NCBI RefSeq assembly: GCF_037038585.1
Contig: NC_092521.1
Coordinates: 110,758,605 to 110,822,604 of the forward strand
Direction of reading: 5' to 3'
Source of the DNA: Patagioenas fasciata
Lineage: Eukaryota; Chordata; Aves; Columbiformes; Columbidae
Length of the DNA: 64,000 bases
The notes under the pieces are model-generated. The model was not told where the DNA came from and ran no database searches. It was given only the letters and a program-made list of their open reading frames with translations. Of the stretch, positions 12,901-24,094 are shown in pieces; position 1 is the stretch's first letter; each line of letters begins with the position of its first letter. A program made the position numbers and the translations under genes.

Positions 12901-14700
12901 TAGAACAAAGGCAGCTTCTAATTCAGGAAGGGCAAGATCACTTACAGACAGAAGTGGAGTGCACGAAGGAAGAAAACAGATGGGTCAGTGCGTGGGTGCT
13001 GGTATCAGTACAGAAACTGTCCTGCTATTCAAGTGTACAGCGTTTTGGGTTTTGTTTCTTTATTTGGGTTTTGTTTGTTATTGTTGTTGGGGGGGGAAGG
13101 GGTGTGTTTTGTTTTGGTGTTTTGTTTTATAATAAGCGTTATTATGAAGGAGCCATTTTAAGAGCATTACTTGAAAGAGGACTGTGCTCCTATGGGAGAA
13201 TTCTCTCCACCATGTTGGACAACGTGGGTAAAAGCACTTGAGTTGGCAGGGCCATATGCAACTACAAGAAATACAGACAGGCAGGAGAGGGACAAAGCAG
13301 ATGCTTGGCTATGATGGCCCATTCCTTGCAACACACACTCCATGTCAGTGCTAAGGGGAAGGTTCTCTCAGCCACCACCCTGAGCACATCTCCACCTGAA
13401 TATGAAACACACACACACACTCCCCCCCAAAACCCTTTGCATTAAGAAAGACTGGAGCAGACACCTTGACAGTCTTAGGACAGGTGACAGATAGCATGAG
13501 GGTAGGCCAGAAGCAGGACTTGAAAGCAAAGACAGGTAATGTTTGTATGTGATTGGAAGGCAAAGGGCAAGGCAAAGGGCAAGCAAGGTGTCTGTGAACC
13601 GTGCATTTTGACAGCACTGTGTCTCAACAGAAGCAATAAATCCTGTCTTCAGTGTTGCCCAAGGCTAGCTGTAGCACTAGCAAAGGCATCAGGGAAGCAA
13701 GAGGGAATTTGGCAGCGAGGTAAACTGCATGACCTAATGGGTCCTTTCAGTCTCAAACAACCCTGACTGCATGATTTAAATATAGCTAGAAAAATACATT
13801 CACAGTCTGAGATCCATACATGTACCACCTAACTATTTAAAACCTTTATGCTCCACTGTTATGGGGCAGACAGTTTACCAGGAATGCTCAGAGGCGGGTA
13901 TAGGCGTAACACAGTCTTGCTAAATTTCCATGGCTCCAAGCTAGTGAGAAAAAACATAAAGCTGCTCTCTCAGAGGCAACCTTACTGCATGTACTAAATT
14001 ATGAGATTTTCCTTAAAGACATCTACAGGTTCAGTATTTGCTTAAAAAAAAAACAAAAAAAATTGGGATACAATCACAGTGTTAAGAGCTCTACAACGTG
14101 TGCTTTTGTAGGAAAAAAAAAGTTTTTAAAAACTTCATAAAACATCTTGTGTTTTTTAAACATTTCTATAAATTTAATGCAGACATTACCTCATTAATGC
14201 AATTATTGTCTGCACCATCCTAAACCTGCAGGAAATTTCAGTCAGACAAAATTGCATTTATTTTTATCAAACAGATTCTGCAGTGAGAATGTATCTTAGC
14301 TTTTATTTTAGTAATTTCTGCAAGGTATCTCAATAAGGTAACCTATTTGTTCCATCTTGCAAAACTTTCTGCGCTTTTCCCCAGCTGCCACTCAGAATGA
14401 CTGGCATGTTTGCACAAACTTTCCCTTTTCAGACAGCCTTAATTATAAGAGAAATACAAAACTTTGGATATTAATCCATTGCCCCCTTCAAATAATAGTC
14501 CTCCACATGGAAAAGCAAGTGCACCAGAAGAAGGAAACATTACAATACCCATATGAAACATGCTAAGACTAAATTTCTAACCTGGATACAAATCCAAAGA
14601 GTTTGAGGTGCTCAGAAGGGCTGGAAGGCATTGGATTCATCAAGTCTCGGATCCGTGCTAAGCCAGCGATTCCAACTCCAACCACCACGGTCCCAAACAT
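3645..14700 (-). CDS. BLVRA: Biliverdin reductase A, six coding exons
   Basis: The product reduces biliverdin IXalpha to bilirubin with NAD(P)H in the cytosol, the last step of haem breakdown. Six minus-strand exons (14700-14582, 12775-12656, 12001-11904, 10546-10439, 9703-9532, 3918-3645) have AG/GT borders and matching phases. They total 891 nt, or 296 residues plus stop, the same length as human BLVRA. An N-terminal Rossmann dinucleotide fold begins at residue 1, with glycine motif GVGIAG at 8-13. [14 protein letters not shown] (85-98) holds Tyr93, equivalent to human Tyr97. The C-terminal sheet domain includes [14 protein letters not shown] (158-171), and [12 protein letters not shown] (250-261) and ELAAEK (266-271) are typical of the family. 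I see no frameshift or stop. The human tyrosine in its YLSF motif aligns with Lys223 here, so that proposed phosphosite is absent. The assignment rests on family sequences known to me, not on a database search. Confidence 0.97.
4112..4260 (+). repeat. MIR-like ancient SINE
   Basis: The order of motifs matches the MIR core SINE at considerable divergence: CTCTGCCACTAC, then ATGACTTTCAGTACATC, then TTCTCTCTAGCTTTGTCTTCC, then TGTACAAAGTGAAGCCAG, then TAGCTATTTCACAGGG. The MIR equivalents are the Ser-tRNA-derived 'CTGCCAC...TGTGACCTTGGGCAAGTC...CCTCAGTTTCC...TGTAAAATGG' blocks. It lies in the last BLVRA intron. Confidence 0.6.
7449..7475. repeat. Ancient amniote repeat fragment
   Basis: TGTAACTCCACTGACGTCAATAGG matches the widespread amniote 'TAACTCCACTGAAGTCAATGG' motif with few changes. 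The embedded TGACGTCA is probably a chance CRE look-alike made by one substitution. Confidence 0.4.
8579..8605. repeat. Short tandem duplication
   Basis: The 13-mer AGAATGATCAAAC occurs at 8579-8591 and again at 8593-8605, a period of 14 bp. Confidence 0.8.
9532..9703 (-). CDS. BLVRA: BLVRA coding exon 5
   Basis: This 172-nt exon codes for residues 149-205 and part of 206, including [20 protein letters not shown] in the C-terminal beta-sheet domain. The acceptor is GCCAG/GT and the donor AAGAA/GTGAGTAA is close to consensus. A 5.6-kb intron separates it from the last exon. Confidence 0.96.
9704..10438 (-). other. BLVRA intron 4
   Basis: 735 bp between GTCAGT donor and GCCAG acceptor. I see no repeat or additional exon in it. 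Confidence 0.85.
10439..10546 (-). CDS. BLVRA: BLVRA coding exon 4
   Basis: This 108-nt exon has no in-frame ATG near its start and is easily missed by an ORF search. It was found by translating the gap between exons 3 and 5. It reads [18 protein letters not shown], then [19 protein letters not shown], matching the human segment from KVLHEEH onward. The acceptor is TGGCAG/AT after a T-rich tract and the donor is CACAG/GTCAGT. Confidence 0.95.
10547..11903 (-). other. BLVRA intron 3
   Basis: 1.36 kb. It includes an imperfect inverted repeat at about 11048-11080 (ATTGAATG and CATTCAAT arms) and short A-rich runs next to the acceptor. No other exon is visible. Confidence 0.85.
11904..12001 (-). 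CDS. BLVRA: BLVRA coding exon 3
   Basis: This 98-nt exon codes for [18 protein letters not shown], then a helix ending ELWEMAEQK. The acceptor is TTTCAG/A and the donor AAAG/GTAATG. It contains Tyr93, the counterpart of human Tyr97, next to the substrate and cofactor pocket. The final G joins the next exon to make an Asp codon (113) where human has Gly. Confidence 0.96.
12002..12655 (-). other. BLVRA intron 2
   Basis: 654 bp. The 5' end on the gene strand is GGTTTTG-rich (plus-strand CCAAA units at 12618-12645). No further feature seen. Confidence 0.85.
12656..12775 (-). CDS. BLVRA: BLVRA coding exon 2
   Basis: This 120-nt exon codes for the end of codon 40 through the first two bases of codon 80. 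It includes [18 protein letters not shown], close to the human segment at the same position. The acceptor is GCGCAG/G with a weak pyrimidine tract, and the donor is CATCAG/GTATTT. The phase (2 nt carried in, 2 nt carried out) fits both neighbouring exons. Confidence 0.95.
12776..14581 (-). other. BLVRA intron 1 (after first coding exon)
   Basis: 1.8 kb. It contains a T/G-rich low-complexity stretch at 13030-13130, a short CA run near 13408-13422, and a 12-bp duplicated GGCAAAGGGCAA unit near 13558-13582. The part next to the exon (14467-14581) is the likely source of the copy at 17650. Confidence 0.85.
13030..13130. repeat. T/G-rich low-complexity tract
   Basis: Repeated TTTTG and TTGTT units with an internal run of eight or more G. 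Confidence 0.8.
14467..14594. repeat. Duplicated 128-bp segment, source copy
   Basis: This segment aligns without gaps to 17650-17777, with 124 of 128 positions identical. The four differences are all C/T transitions on the plus strand. It spans the last 13 nt of the first BLVRA coding exon, its splice donor and 115 bp of the following intron. Because the exon part is functional here, I infer this is the original. Confidence 0.95.
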
Positions 14701-14709
14701 TTTGTTAAT
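14582..14709 (-). CDS. BLVRA: BLVRA first coding exon
   Basis: The exon starts at 14709 after a T-rich tract and CAG acceptor. It has 9 nt of 5' UTR (ATTAACAAA) before the ATG at 14700-14698, which has A at -3. It codes for residues 1-39 and two bases of codon 40, and ends at a CAG/GTTAGA donor. The in-frame ATGs further upstream lie in the polypyrimidine tract and intron, so they were not used as starts. The residues form the first strand and glycine-rich loop of the NAD(P)H-binding fold. The last 13 nt of this exon, its donor and 115 bp of the following intron are duplicated at 17650-17777. Confidence 0.96.
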
Positions 14710-17649
14710 CTGATCAAAGGAAAAAAAAAAAAAGAGCAACATTTTTTTTCTTTTAGCAGGGAGAGGAGAAGCTGAGAGGGAGGTAGGAGGATGGATTATT
14801 CTTGAACTGTGCTCTCTTATAGCCAAACCTTATTCAAATGTCAGCAAGCAGCTAACAGAGATGCTACAGGCTACTGAGCTCACTTGCATCCCATTGAAAT
14901 CTGGTCAAGTGGCTCAGCCTGTCATAGGACAAGTCTTGAGGCTTGTATTTAACAGCTATTATATCACAGCTCTGGCACAAAGTTCTTCCCTTCTGTGAAT
15001 AGAAGGCAGACTTCAAAAGTGAGACATTCTTCTATTTATATCAGCGCTTCCATGCTGGAAAGGAGCCAAAAGGTTCTGCAAACCCAGCAAAGCTTTATAT
15101 AAACCCTGCTGACTTCCTGAGCGTCTGCAACACAGCCTGCGCCAGGGTCCCACACAGACACTCACAGCACACGGCAGCATAGCCGGAATACTTTGGGACA
15201 GGAAGCAAAGAGCATCATTTCTTCCCCTATGTAACCACCGGCACGTCCTACAAAGTCACGATGCAACCAACCATCTCGTCATTTGGTCAAGATGCTTGCT
15301 TGACATTTCCACGCACAAAGAAAGCTCTGCCATCTCTTTAATGACAAGCAGGCATGTCCTCAAGATTTACATCTCCCAAAAGCACATTCCTGACACCATT
15401 GCATCATACAGAGGACAAGCCAGGTATTGCACTCGTTGGCCAGGCTGCTGGGCCACTGGTAATAAATTATTCTGTTGGTTCTATGATTTGCCTTTGATTT
15501 GCGGAAGCACTGGGCAACCAGTGTAACCTTTCAAACCTGCACTGTTCCACCATGCTGAGGACTAGCAAAACTCTATGAAGGAATTGTAAGATTTACAGGA
15601 AAAATGGCCTAAAGCCAAGCCAAGTCAGCCCCTCTGCATTTTTTGTTCCTTCCATCCTATGACAGCATCCCTTCAAACTCTGTTTTTTTCTGTTTTGTTG
15701 TTCTCCTTCCTGCCACTGCCAATCTCTTCACCTGGGTGAACTCCTTCAATCACTTCTACTACCCAGCTGCAGCCCTTCAAATCCTTCTGACACTTAAAGG
15801 GATATATGGAGAAACCCACTTCATTCCTCCTTGGTGCCTCTGGTCTCATGGGATCACAGTGCAGTAGCACAGCCATAAGTGACTGTTCTGACAGTGCTAG
15901 AGGATGACAGCTGGTAACAAATTACATCAACTGGCACAAAGAAAAAAAGTAAATGAAGTTCCTCTCCAATCACATCACGTCTGGATTTTGTTTTTCTATA
16001 AGCTCCCACCTACGTATATATTCCTGTCAGTGCTGAATCCTGCTTACTTTACACATGCCAAAAGGGTACAAGGGTAAAACACAGAGTGGCATGTTTAATA
16101 TAGAAGAAAAAATGAGTGATATTGGAAGAGTTCTCTAGGGGGATTACAGTGACACATCATTACCAAATATTTGAGGTATAATGTGATGACACTGCTCACC
16201 AGGGAAGAGAGATGCGTAGGGCTGAGAGAGGGGGTTGGAAAGAAAGGTAATGTAACCATATAACCCATTTTCAGTTCCACCCACAGGCAGAGGCCTGTTC
16301 TGGGCTCTCAGTTACACTTGCTTTTATCTATGGCCAAAGAGGAGAGACTGAGATTTCAAGAATGATCTTGGCTGGAAGGAGCCCTTGGAAGTCACCCGAT
16401 CGAAACCCCACTTTGCCGCACCAGGGCCATGCCTGAGTTCTGACTGTTCCCATGCATGGCAATCCAGCAACATCAGGGCCTCTGCCGCAGTGTCTGACCA
16501 CCCTCACAGCAAGAACTTCTTAGTATCTACTCAGAGTTTCCTGCATTGCCTTTTGCCATTTCACTGCACTTCTCTGAAAAGAATATGGCTCTAGCTCCCC
16601 TACATTCTCCTATCAGAAAGCTGTAGGCAGTGATAATATCCCCCTTTACACTTCTTTTCTAGAGGCTCTGAAGCCTCTCTTTCATTCACCATCTAATCCA
16701 GCCCCTGACTATCTTGGTGGCTTTCCACTGGACTTGCTCCTGTATTAAACTTATTTCTCATACCACAGTACACAAAACTGGACACAGCACTGCAGACATA
16801 ACCAGGATCTGTTGGCTACACTCTTGCTAATTCAGTCCAGGACATGGTTGGTCTTCTTTGCCAGAAGAACATGCTGTGGCTTGAGGTTCAACTTGTCTAC
16901 CAGCATGTGCAGGGCACTTTCTGGCTTTCCAGTCAGGCAGTCCCCAACCTGTACTGTTTCACAGGGTTATTCTGCCCTGGACAAGGGACTCTTACATTTG
17001 CCTTTGATGAACATCATTATGTTCTTGTTTGCTGTTTCTCTAGCCTGCCCAGGCCCCTCTGGTGTATTGGCCTCTCCCACTAGTTTGATTTCATTCACAG
17101 ACTTGACAAAGCTGCTCTCCATCCTGTCGTCCAGGTGGTAATAAAGTCATTTAATAGTACTGAAGAGGAGAACAATATCTGGTCTTTTGCAGTCACCAGG
17201 AACCTCTCTTGATCACAAAGTGTCTTCACAGTGACATCAGCCAAGTCCCTCAACACCCGTGGATATACCTTGTCTGGTGCCAGGGGCTGCTGTACATCCA
17301 GTTATCTCAAGACCTACATCACTGTCTTCCTCTACTGTTAGCAGATTCAGAAACACAGGAGGTCTGAGGACAGACCTTACTAGTAAAAGCTTCAGCGAAA
17401 AAAGGCATCAAGTGCCTTTAATTTCCTTCATCCCAGCCCCACTGAGCACCAGGCTCATATTTTCTCAGTGCTCTTTTTGTTGTCAATGTACCCAGAGAAA
17501 CCCTTCCCATATCTCATTTTCCAGCTGAGCTTTGCCTATCCCAGCTCCATCCCTGCAAGCTTGGCCACTGTGTCTATGTCCCTCCTGGATAGTCCCTCCC
17601 AGCTTGTGCACTTGCTTTTGTGTTTGAGCTCAGTCAGGAGGTTCCTGCT

Positions 17650-17777
17650 GATATTAATCCACTGCCCCCTTCAAACAATAGCCCTCCACATGGAAAAGCA
17701 AGTGCACCAGAAGAAGGAAACATTACAATATCCATATGAAACATGCTAAGACTAAATTTCTAACCTGGATACAAATC
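17650..17777. repeat. Duplicated 128-bp segment inserted in CR1
   Basis: A near-identical copy (97%) of 14467-14594, in the same orientation, 3183 bp away. CR1-like sequence lies on both sides (GAGCTCAGTCAGGAGGTTCC before, TTTCTGCCATTCTTGG after), so the segment entered an existing CR1. On the gene strand it carries TTGTATCCAG/GTTAGAAA, a copy of the BLVRA exon 1 donor, now upstream of that exon. Confidence 0.93.
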
Positions 17778-17790
17778 TAACCTGGATACA
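17760..17790. repeat. 14-bp tandem repeat at insertion junction
   Basis: CTAACCTGGATACA occurs at 17760-17773 and again at 17777-17790, at the right-hand edge of the inserted copy. The source locus has it once. Confidence 0.9.
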
Positions 17791-19458
17791 CCAGCTTTCT
17801 GCCATTCTTGGCTCTGCTTGCAGAACACGAGTGGGGTGCCTGTGCTCCAAGAAGGTCATTCCTGTAGATCAGTCTCAGCCTCTCAGCACCCCAGGGCAGT
17901 CGCCCGTAGGACCTTGACAAGCAGAGCCATCAAAAAGCCAAAAAACTGCTCTTCTGAAGTGTATGGTTGTAATCTCTTAAAATTTATATTCACAAAGGGC
18001 TACAGTGTGAATCAGGACCAGGTCAACAGAGGTTTAGAAGTAGTCCAGCTGATCAGGGGCTTACTTTAAGTTGAGAAATTTTCAAGGTTACTGGAGTGTT
18101 AAGCTGTTAATATTTGCCTACTGCCTTGAGGAGGATTGGGAGTGGGAGTCGCACAGCAGACAAATTCCCCTGAAGCTCCTACAGTCATCTTGTTTCCAAG
18201 AACTGCTTTTTTTTTTCTGCAGAGCTGCTGACCTCCACTTCAACAAAGCGGAAAAGGTGGGGGAGCTGACTACCTTCCTCAGCTGCCATGAACGAAGAAC
18301 ACCTCTCAGCAGATGTTCAGATTGCTGAACATCAATATTTTTGCCTCTCATTTAAAAAACTTTCCTGGTTTCATCTGATTAACAACTTCTGACCTCCCTA
18401 AAAGTCACATTTAAGAGAAGCAATATGGTTTCAAGCTAGGAACAAAGCCTGTTACTATGCAACCTGTTGCCACAGCAACCAGCCACTGGTCCAGGTCAAG
18501 GGTTTGCAGGCTAATACAGTATCCACACGGAAAGAGACAGCTACTACATGTGCATTACAGAAGCTTTCCTTACGTGTGTAGCTAAGAGAAAAATCGCCAC
18601 GTCTGCAAACCTGCTGCTGCTTTTTATTATCCTCACGTGAGTCACATAACAAAACCTGGAGATGCTTAGGGAGCAAAGTAAATTAGATGTTTTTTGGAAC
18701 TGTCATGAACCAGGTAAGAACAGAATACAGAACACTCATCTGAGATTCCAGATTAATATGTGAAAATTTACTCTTTAGTTCATATCCTTACACTAGGATA
18801 ACAGCTACAGTTATCTTTCAAGCACAAAAAACGATAGAAGAGGAAGCCCAAACCATAAACTGCCTGTCTTCCACACCATTTTCTTAAGATAGGTGATCTC
18901 AGTTCAAGCTTTGAAAAAAGATTTCAGAGGTATTTTAAAGGCTGCTGAACTTTGACTCCTGTTGTACTGAAAAATTTTACAGTAAAGTGATAGAACAGTA
19001 CATCAGCCAGGGTCTAAAAGCATTCTTCTCCACCCTTTCCTAACTGGCTATATAAAAGCAAAGGGGCTGGTGAGAAGATGAGAGAGTAATGTCCTTCATG
19101 CTCACAGCTCGTGACTGAAGAGTGTCTCCCACCACTCAGCAGCAACTGCCCTGGCCTGGTCACAGGCAGTGCTGCCAGCCCCACCAAGGGTCCCCTCTGA
19201 ACTGGCACAAGGAGCATGGCAGCTGCTGACTGGTGTGGGAGCTCTTCCCTACCAACAGCCACAACGAGTGGCTCCTCTTACTCAGGGAGATGAGCCCTGC
19301 ATGGCACAGAAGCAGACCCAAGAAAGGCATCTAGCTGAAGAAGACCATCCATCCTACACCAAAATATCATCACCTTGTCATCCTTCTGCTCTCTGTTGAA
19401 TTTTCTGTGCTTGTGCTGCTTATTTCCTCCATTGAATAGATACAGACTACTCTACAGC

Positions 19459-19478
19459 AAAAAAAAAAAAAAAAAAAA
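19459..19478. repeat. Poly-A run
   Basis: Twenty consecutive A, followed by A-rich sequence with single G interruptions. Confidence 0.95.
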
Positions 19479-20869
19479 GAAAAAGAAATCCCCTATACCC
19501 AAGTATTATTGCAAAATTCAGCAGCAAAACAGGCAATGTCCAAAGGGATTGGTCACCCAGCAAATGTGTTCCTTCCCAGTGAAATCACAGTGGAACTTCA
19601 GTCCCTGTATCTCAAAACTGCTAACGCTCAGAGGTAAGCTTTAGGGAAGTGAGGTTTACCTCTGTTTTGTGCAACATCACTAAGGCTGTGCAGAGGCAAG
19701 ATAAAAGGCAGAACTTACAAATTATCTCCCCTTCAAGAAAATTTTTCATGGCATATCTAGATATTACAGGATGAGAACAGGTACTTTCTCTCATGATATA
19801 TAGAGAATTTCAGTAAGCTTCATGCACTCTCCCTGCGATTTTCAAAATCTTGTTCCCACAGGTATGAAGGAGTGACTTGCATCTGAAATAAAAATATTTT
19901 CCAACTAATGTCACCTGCAATAGCATAACAGTAATGTGGGAGTCTTTACTGAAGCTCTCCCAGCCTGGTGTCTCTAAGTGTGCTACTTCAAATAACTACC
20001 ACTTTACTGCCACACGTATCTTAAGAATAGCAGAAACTTCACAAATGAGCACTTAATCTGAAAATACTGCTGTCAAGGTTAGTTGACTTTTGCATACTCA
20101 ACTGTTGAACCATTTTGTTGCCACAAGTAATTCTTCAGCAATTTTCACTCTCTCCAACACCCCCTTCTATACCTGTCAGATCTTTGCTTACATTAAACCT
20201 ATAGCTATACCAAACCTGAGTGCTGACACATTGTCATTTCCTACCTGCCACTTAAAAAACACAGTACAATCCATACTGACCTGGCAGCCACATCCCACTG
20301 CTCCTGTGAGTAAAGGGGGACTCAGATGGCCAGAGACCAGCAACCGGGGACATGAAGATTCAGGGGCAGCTATTTGACACACAGAGTGTTTGAGCCCAGC
20401 CACTGGAAGGATCCACCTTGTAAATACATACATACGTACATACACTCTCATTAGCAGACCTCCATCCTGCTCAGTCAGAGAGGAGAAGAGGATGTGGCTG
20501 CTGGTGCTGTCCGTGTTTTTGTGAGTGCTCTGTCTGTGATCTGTGTGGCTGGCCATGTACAAGTGTATATACACGGTGTACACATACCCTCTGAGTACAT
20601 CTGCTGACTGGGAATATGTTTTCAGCGTTGCTGCTGGTTGGACCAAGAGCCACAGAGCTGAGCAGCCTCGACCCTCTCAGGCCACCCAGTTCAGCCAGTA
20701 TTTTCCCGTAACATAAACCAGGCTGGACCAAGAAAGTTCTCCAGAGCTCCCTTTGCAGCAGACTTGTGGATTAGACATAATAGGCAGCAAAACCCTGAGG
20801 GGGGGTTGCAGAATCTTCCTTGATAGATGTTTTTATGGCAACGCTGGACAGACAGCAACAGTCACTGTA

Positions 20870-20925
20870 AAATCAACAAGCTGAAACCTCAAGGTCCCTT
20901 CCAGCCCTACATCTCTGATTTCAAA
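20870..20925 (+). mobile_element. Possible CR1 3' tail
   Basis: AAGGTCCCTTCCAGCCCTAC followed by ATCTCTGATTT resembles the terminal part of CR1 elements (GGTCCCTTCCAACCC plus TCTATGATT units). Only a short, diverged piece is present. Confidence 0.4.
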
Positions 20926-22662
20926 TACCCAGAGTCCTAGCAGATGCTGTACACAGGGTGTTAATACAGTCAGTGCCACCACATCTCACTCTCACATTGT
21001 CTACTCCTAGCAAGATGCATCTGTCTGGAGTAGAGAATGCAAAAACTGAACAATGTGGCTTTTGTTAGTGTCGTTTTTTAAAAGGGAAGAGCCGCACAAA
21101 TGCTCCAATTTAGCAGCCTATTCAAAGGCATAAATATCCTTTGCTCTGCAAGAAACCACTTATATGCTTTAACCTCTGCATGTGCTGAAGTACCTTAAGA
21201 AAGCAGACTCAACACAGGCTGTGTTAATTTTAGCTAAAGGCAGAACTTGAAGAAAAAGGAAAAACAGAAAAGGAGGCAAAGAAAATAATTGTTCAAATGC
21301 TAACATGCTGGAGCGGGAGCTTGTACCTTTGCTGCAACCTAGAGATAAAAGTAAAATCCTTCTGCAAGAAACAGACAGTCAGGAAGGCAACCCCCACCAC
21401 TCGCTGTTACTTCTCTTTAAAACATTAATTGGACATAAGAGTCAGAAATTTTCTTGAAAACCTGCCAAGACCATTTACAGTCTCCGCATTTCAGAGGAAA
21501 TCAGCACCTAGAAGCTGTGAGCAACCACATACATTTTCCTTGAGAGTTGTTTGTTATGGTCTTAAGTGTCAACCCTCCCCAGCATCTGTCTCTCACACCC
21601 ATCTCTCTGGTTATCATAACATGCAGGCTCTGGTGAGTGTTGTTCGTCCGTCTCAACCACGACAGGTGAGTTATACCTTTGAGGCACCAACTCTAGCAGA
21701 GCTTTGCCAGCAAAAAAGTGTCTCTCATCCTGACTGGCACCACTGTACCATGGAAACAGCCAGAACAGGCTTTTCCTCCTGCCTTTTAAATGCTATTTGA
21801 ACAATACACCGGCATTGATTTACATTTATATGTAGGTTTATTCGCCCAGGTTTACTGATTAAATTCTGGTTTTCCAGCTAGCTGCCAAAGCTGAAGTTGA
21901 TACAAGTATGGTCAGACGCTGTGATACAGCTGCTGAACAAGCACCTTTATCATATACAGTGATGGTTAATAATAAATGACTGCCCTTGTCAGAGATACTT
22001 GACAGATAACTATTAATGCTGGAGACAGTGTAAGTAGAAAAGAGAACTTCTCTTAAAACATACATCTGCAACTTTAGTACCTCCACAGTCTTCAACAGTT
22101 CAGACTCAGTCACAGTGAGGTTGCTCTCCACAGCCTGCAACTCCATGCTTGCAGCAAAAGCATTTCACAAAACTAATATAAAAGCATGAGAGGTACTGGA
22201 AGAATCTGAAAATCTGTTTCTAATACATGACATATCCCGTCCTGTAGAGAACTCAATCAGATGTGCTGTGACGTACACGCATGGGTGTGAATGACCATTT
22301 TGTCCTGCTCTCTGTCGGTAGTTACCCTTTGTGTTTCAGATTTGGTTGTTATACTGAAGAGAAAAAGAAGGCGGCAAATAACACGTCTGAGATGGAGTCC
22401 CAGAGATGCGCAGAGAAGCTAAGTCCTTGGTCTGGCTCATTTTGTCCATTAGACAACCTGTATTGTTTCAGTTTAAAGAGAAAAATGGTGATTTGTGCAG
22501 ACAGTTCAAATGGTGGACCTTGCCTATTTTAAGTGTCTTGCATGAAACAACTGATTTCTATAGGTGACAGCTGAGAGCCAAATTACATTTGAATGTAATT
22601 TAGATAGTACACTACTAATGCTGAAACTATCCAGGAAAGAACTAAGCCCATTTTGGGAAGGG

Positions 22663-22716
22663 AAAAACAAACAAACAAACAAGACAAACAAACAAACAAA
22701 AACCCAACCAAACAAC
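22663..22716. repeat. CAAA microsatellite
   Basis: Imperfect CAAA repeats with one AAGA interruption, ending in CCAA units. Confidence 0.9.
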
Positions 22717-23537
22717 AGAGAATTGAAGAGTCCCAGTTCTTATTTTATAAAAATATCCTCTTAGAAAAAAATACAACCACCCCCCTACTTCTAATGTTAA
22801 GTTTCCAGGAACTACTCTGGAGTGAATTACCAAGAGCCTTATGAAACTTCTGGTGGGTAAATAAACAATCCCACTTAACTGCAGCCACATCACAGCTATT
22901 TTTTAACCAAAAGGCTGCTTCTATGTGGCTAAGTAGTATGCGACTACAGCAAAGAGAGCCACAGACAGTGCCAAAAGTTTCTTTCAGGCTTTAATGTGCT
23001 GCAACAGTTTTTGAAAGTGAATTTGTCTATGGTGGCAGAAGAGCGTTTTAGCAAGTGACTGTCAGTTACTTTGGAGTGAAGTCCAGTTTTAGATGAGCAC
23101 TCAGGAGAATGAGCAGTGGTATGGAGCTATCGGTAATCCATAGATCCTAATTTTCCACGTAATCAAACAACATTATTGCTGTAGTACTAGCCTGTGCCTG
23201 AAAACAGGCTGGAGAAAATAACCTTGAGTAAAGCTAAAAATTGTAATAGCTCAAAGAACAAAAAAGGGAAAAAAAGGCATGAAACACATCCCCCGCCACA
23301 TTTTTGATTTAACACCCACATAAACACTAAAGCTACCGCAAAGTTGAACTCTGCCAGGTATCTGTGGACCACTGTGTACCCTGGCTTCCCTGCAGAACAA
23401 TAAAGCCACCAAAGTAAAGTCTCCGCACAGCTAAATAACTACTGAGGCCCTGCTTAAACACCTATTGGATACAAAGACATCGCTGTTTGTGCTGACTCTT
23501 AACACTTTTTAAAATTGAGAGCTTTTCATGTTCCCTT

Positions 23538-23557
23538 AAAAAAAAAAAAAAAAAAAA
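23538..23557. repeat. Poly-A run
   Basis: Twenty consecutive A without a recognisable element in front of it. Confidence 0.95.
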
Positions 23558-24094
23558 GACTACCCATCTCTATCTGCATTTTTGGGAAAACTTTACTTGG
23601 AGCTAATGACGAGAGGTGTAGCTGACAGGGCAAGGAGCTGAGACATGCCAAATAACCTCAGCACATTCCCCTCCCTTCTTATGCTGGTCATTTTCTTTTT
23701 GCTATGCTACCTATCAAAGAAAAAGCTTCTCCAGCTCACTTGATAGATTCATGAGTGTCTTGCAGGTAAACTCCAAAGCTAACAGTGGCTACCAAGCCTT
23801 TGCTGTAATACACATGAAAGTGATGACAGACAATTACAGAAAAATGTTCAGAAATATTGTTTCAGTTACTACATCAGCCCCTGAATTTACCTGCCAATTA
23901 CTGCAAGACTTTCTACAAGTGTTTTCTTCTGCAGAGGACCTAATGAATGCAGAGCTGGGCTGGGTAGAAGTAGGAAAGCTGTGTTTCCAGGCTGTATTCC
24001 TGCCTTCTCCCAGAAGTTTACTGGGTGACCTACAAGAAGCAAATCACATCCCCTTCCCCTGTCAGTCCTCCTAGTTAAAGAGCAGAGGAAATAT

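Larger units (their letters stand above)
16358..18010 (-). mobile_element. Old CR1 LINE copy, antisense
   Basis: Read on the minus strand this is a decayed CR1. The plus strand starts near 16358 with the 3'-end signature (GATCTTGGCTGGAAGG). It then passes through the region coding for the RT C-terminal end (ACCACCCTCACAGCAAGAAC, CTTGGTGGCTTTCCACTGGA). The middle (TTTGATTTCATTCACAGACTTG) is the antisense of the FADD-motif area. It ends in 5' sequence typical of bird CR1 (GAGCTCAGTCAGGAGG, then TTTCTGCCATTCTTGGC). All frames are broken. The element is interrupted at 17650-17790 by unrelated DNA copied from the BLVRA locus. Ends are approximate. Confidence 0.85.

Noticed and set aside
14357..14566. 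Open frame sharing a 30-residue tail with one at 17468-17749
   Set aside because: The shared tail is only the translation of the 128-bp duplicated DNA segment; neither frame is a gene.
15090..15120. TATATAAA-type TATA box
   Set aside because: No CpG content, initiator or downstream exon supports a promoter; AT-rich DNA yields such matches by chance. The same applies to CTATATAAAAG near 19049.
16385..17749. Several open frames on the plus strand
   Set aside because: They are antisense translations of the decayed CR1 copy and its insert.
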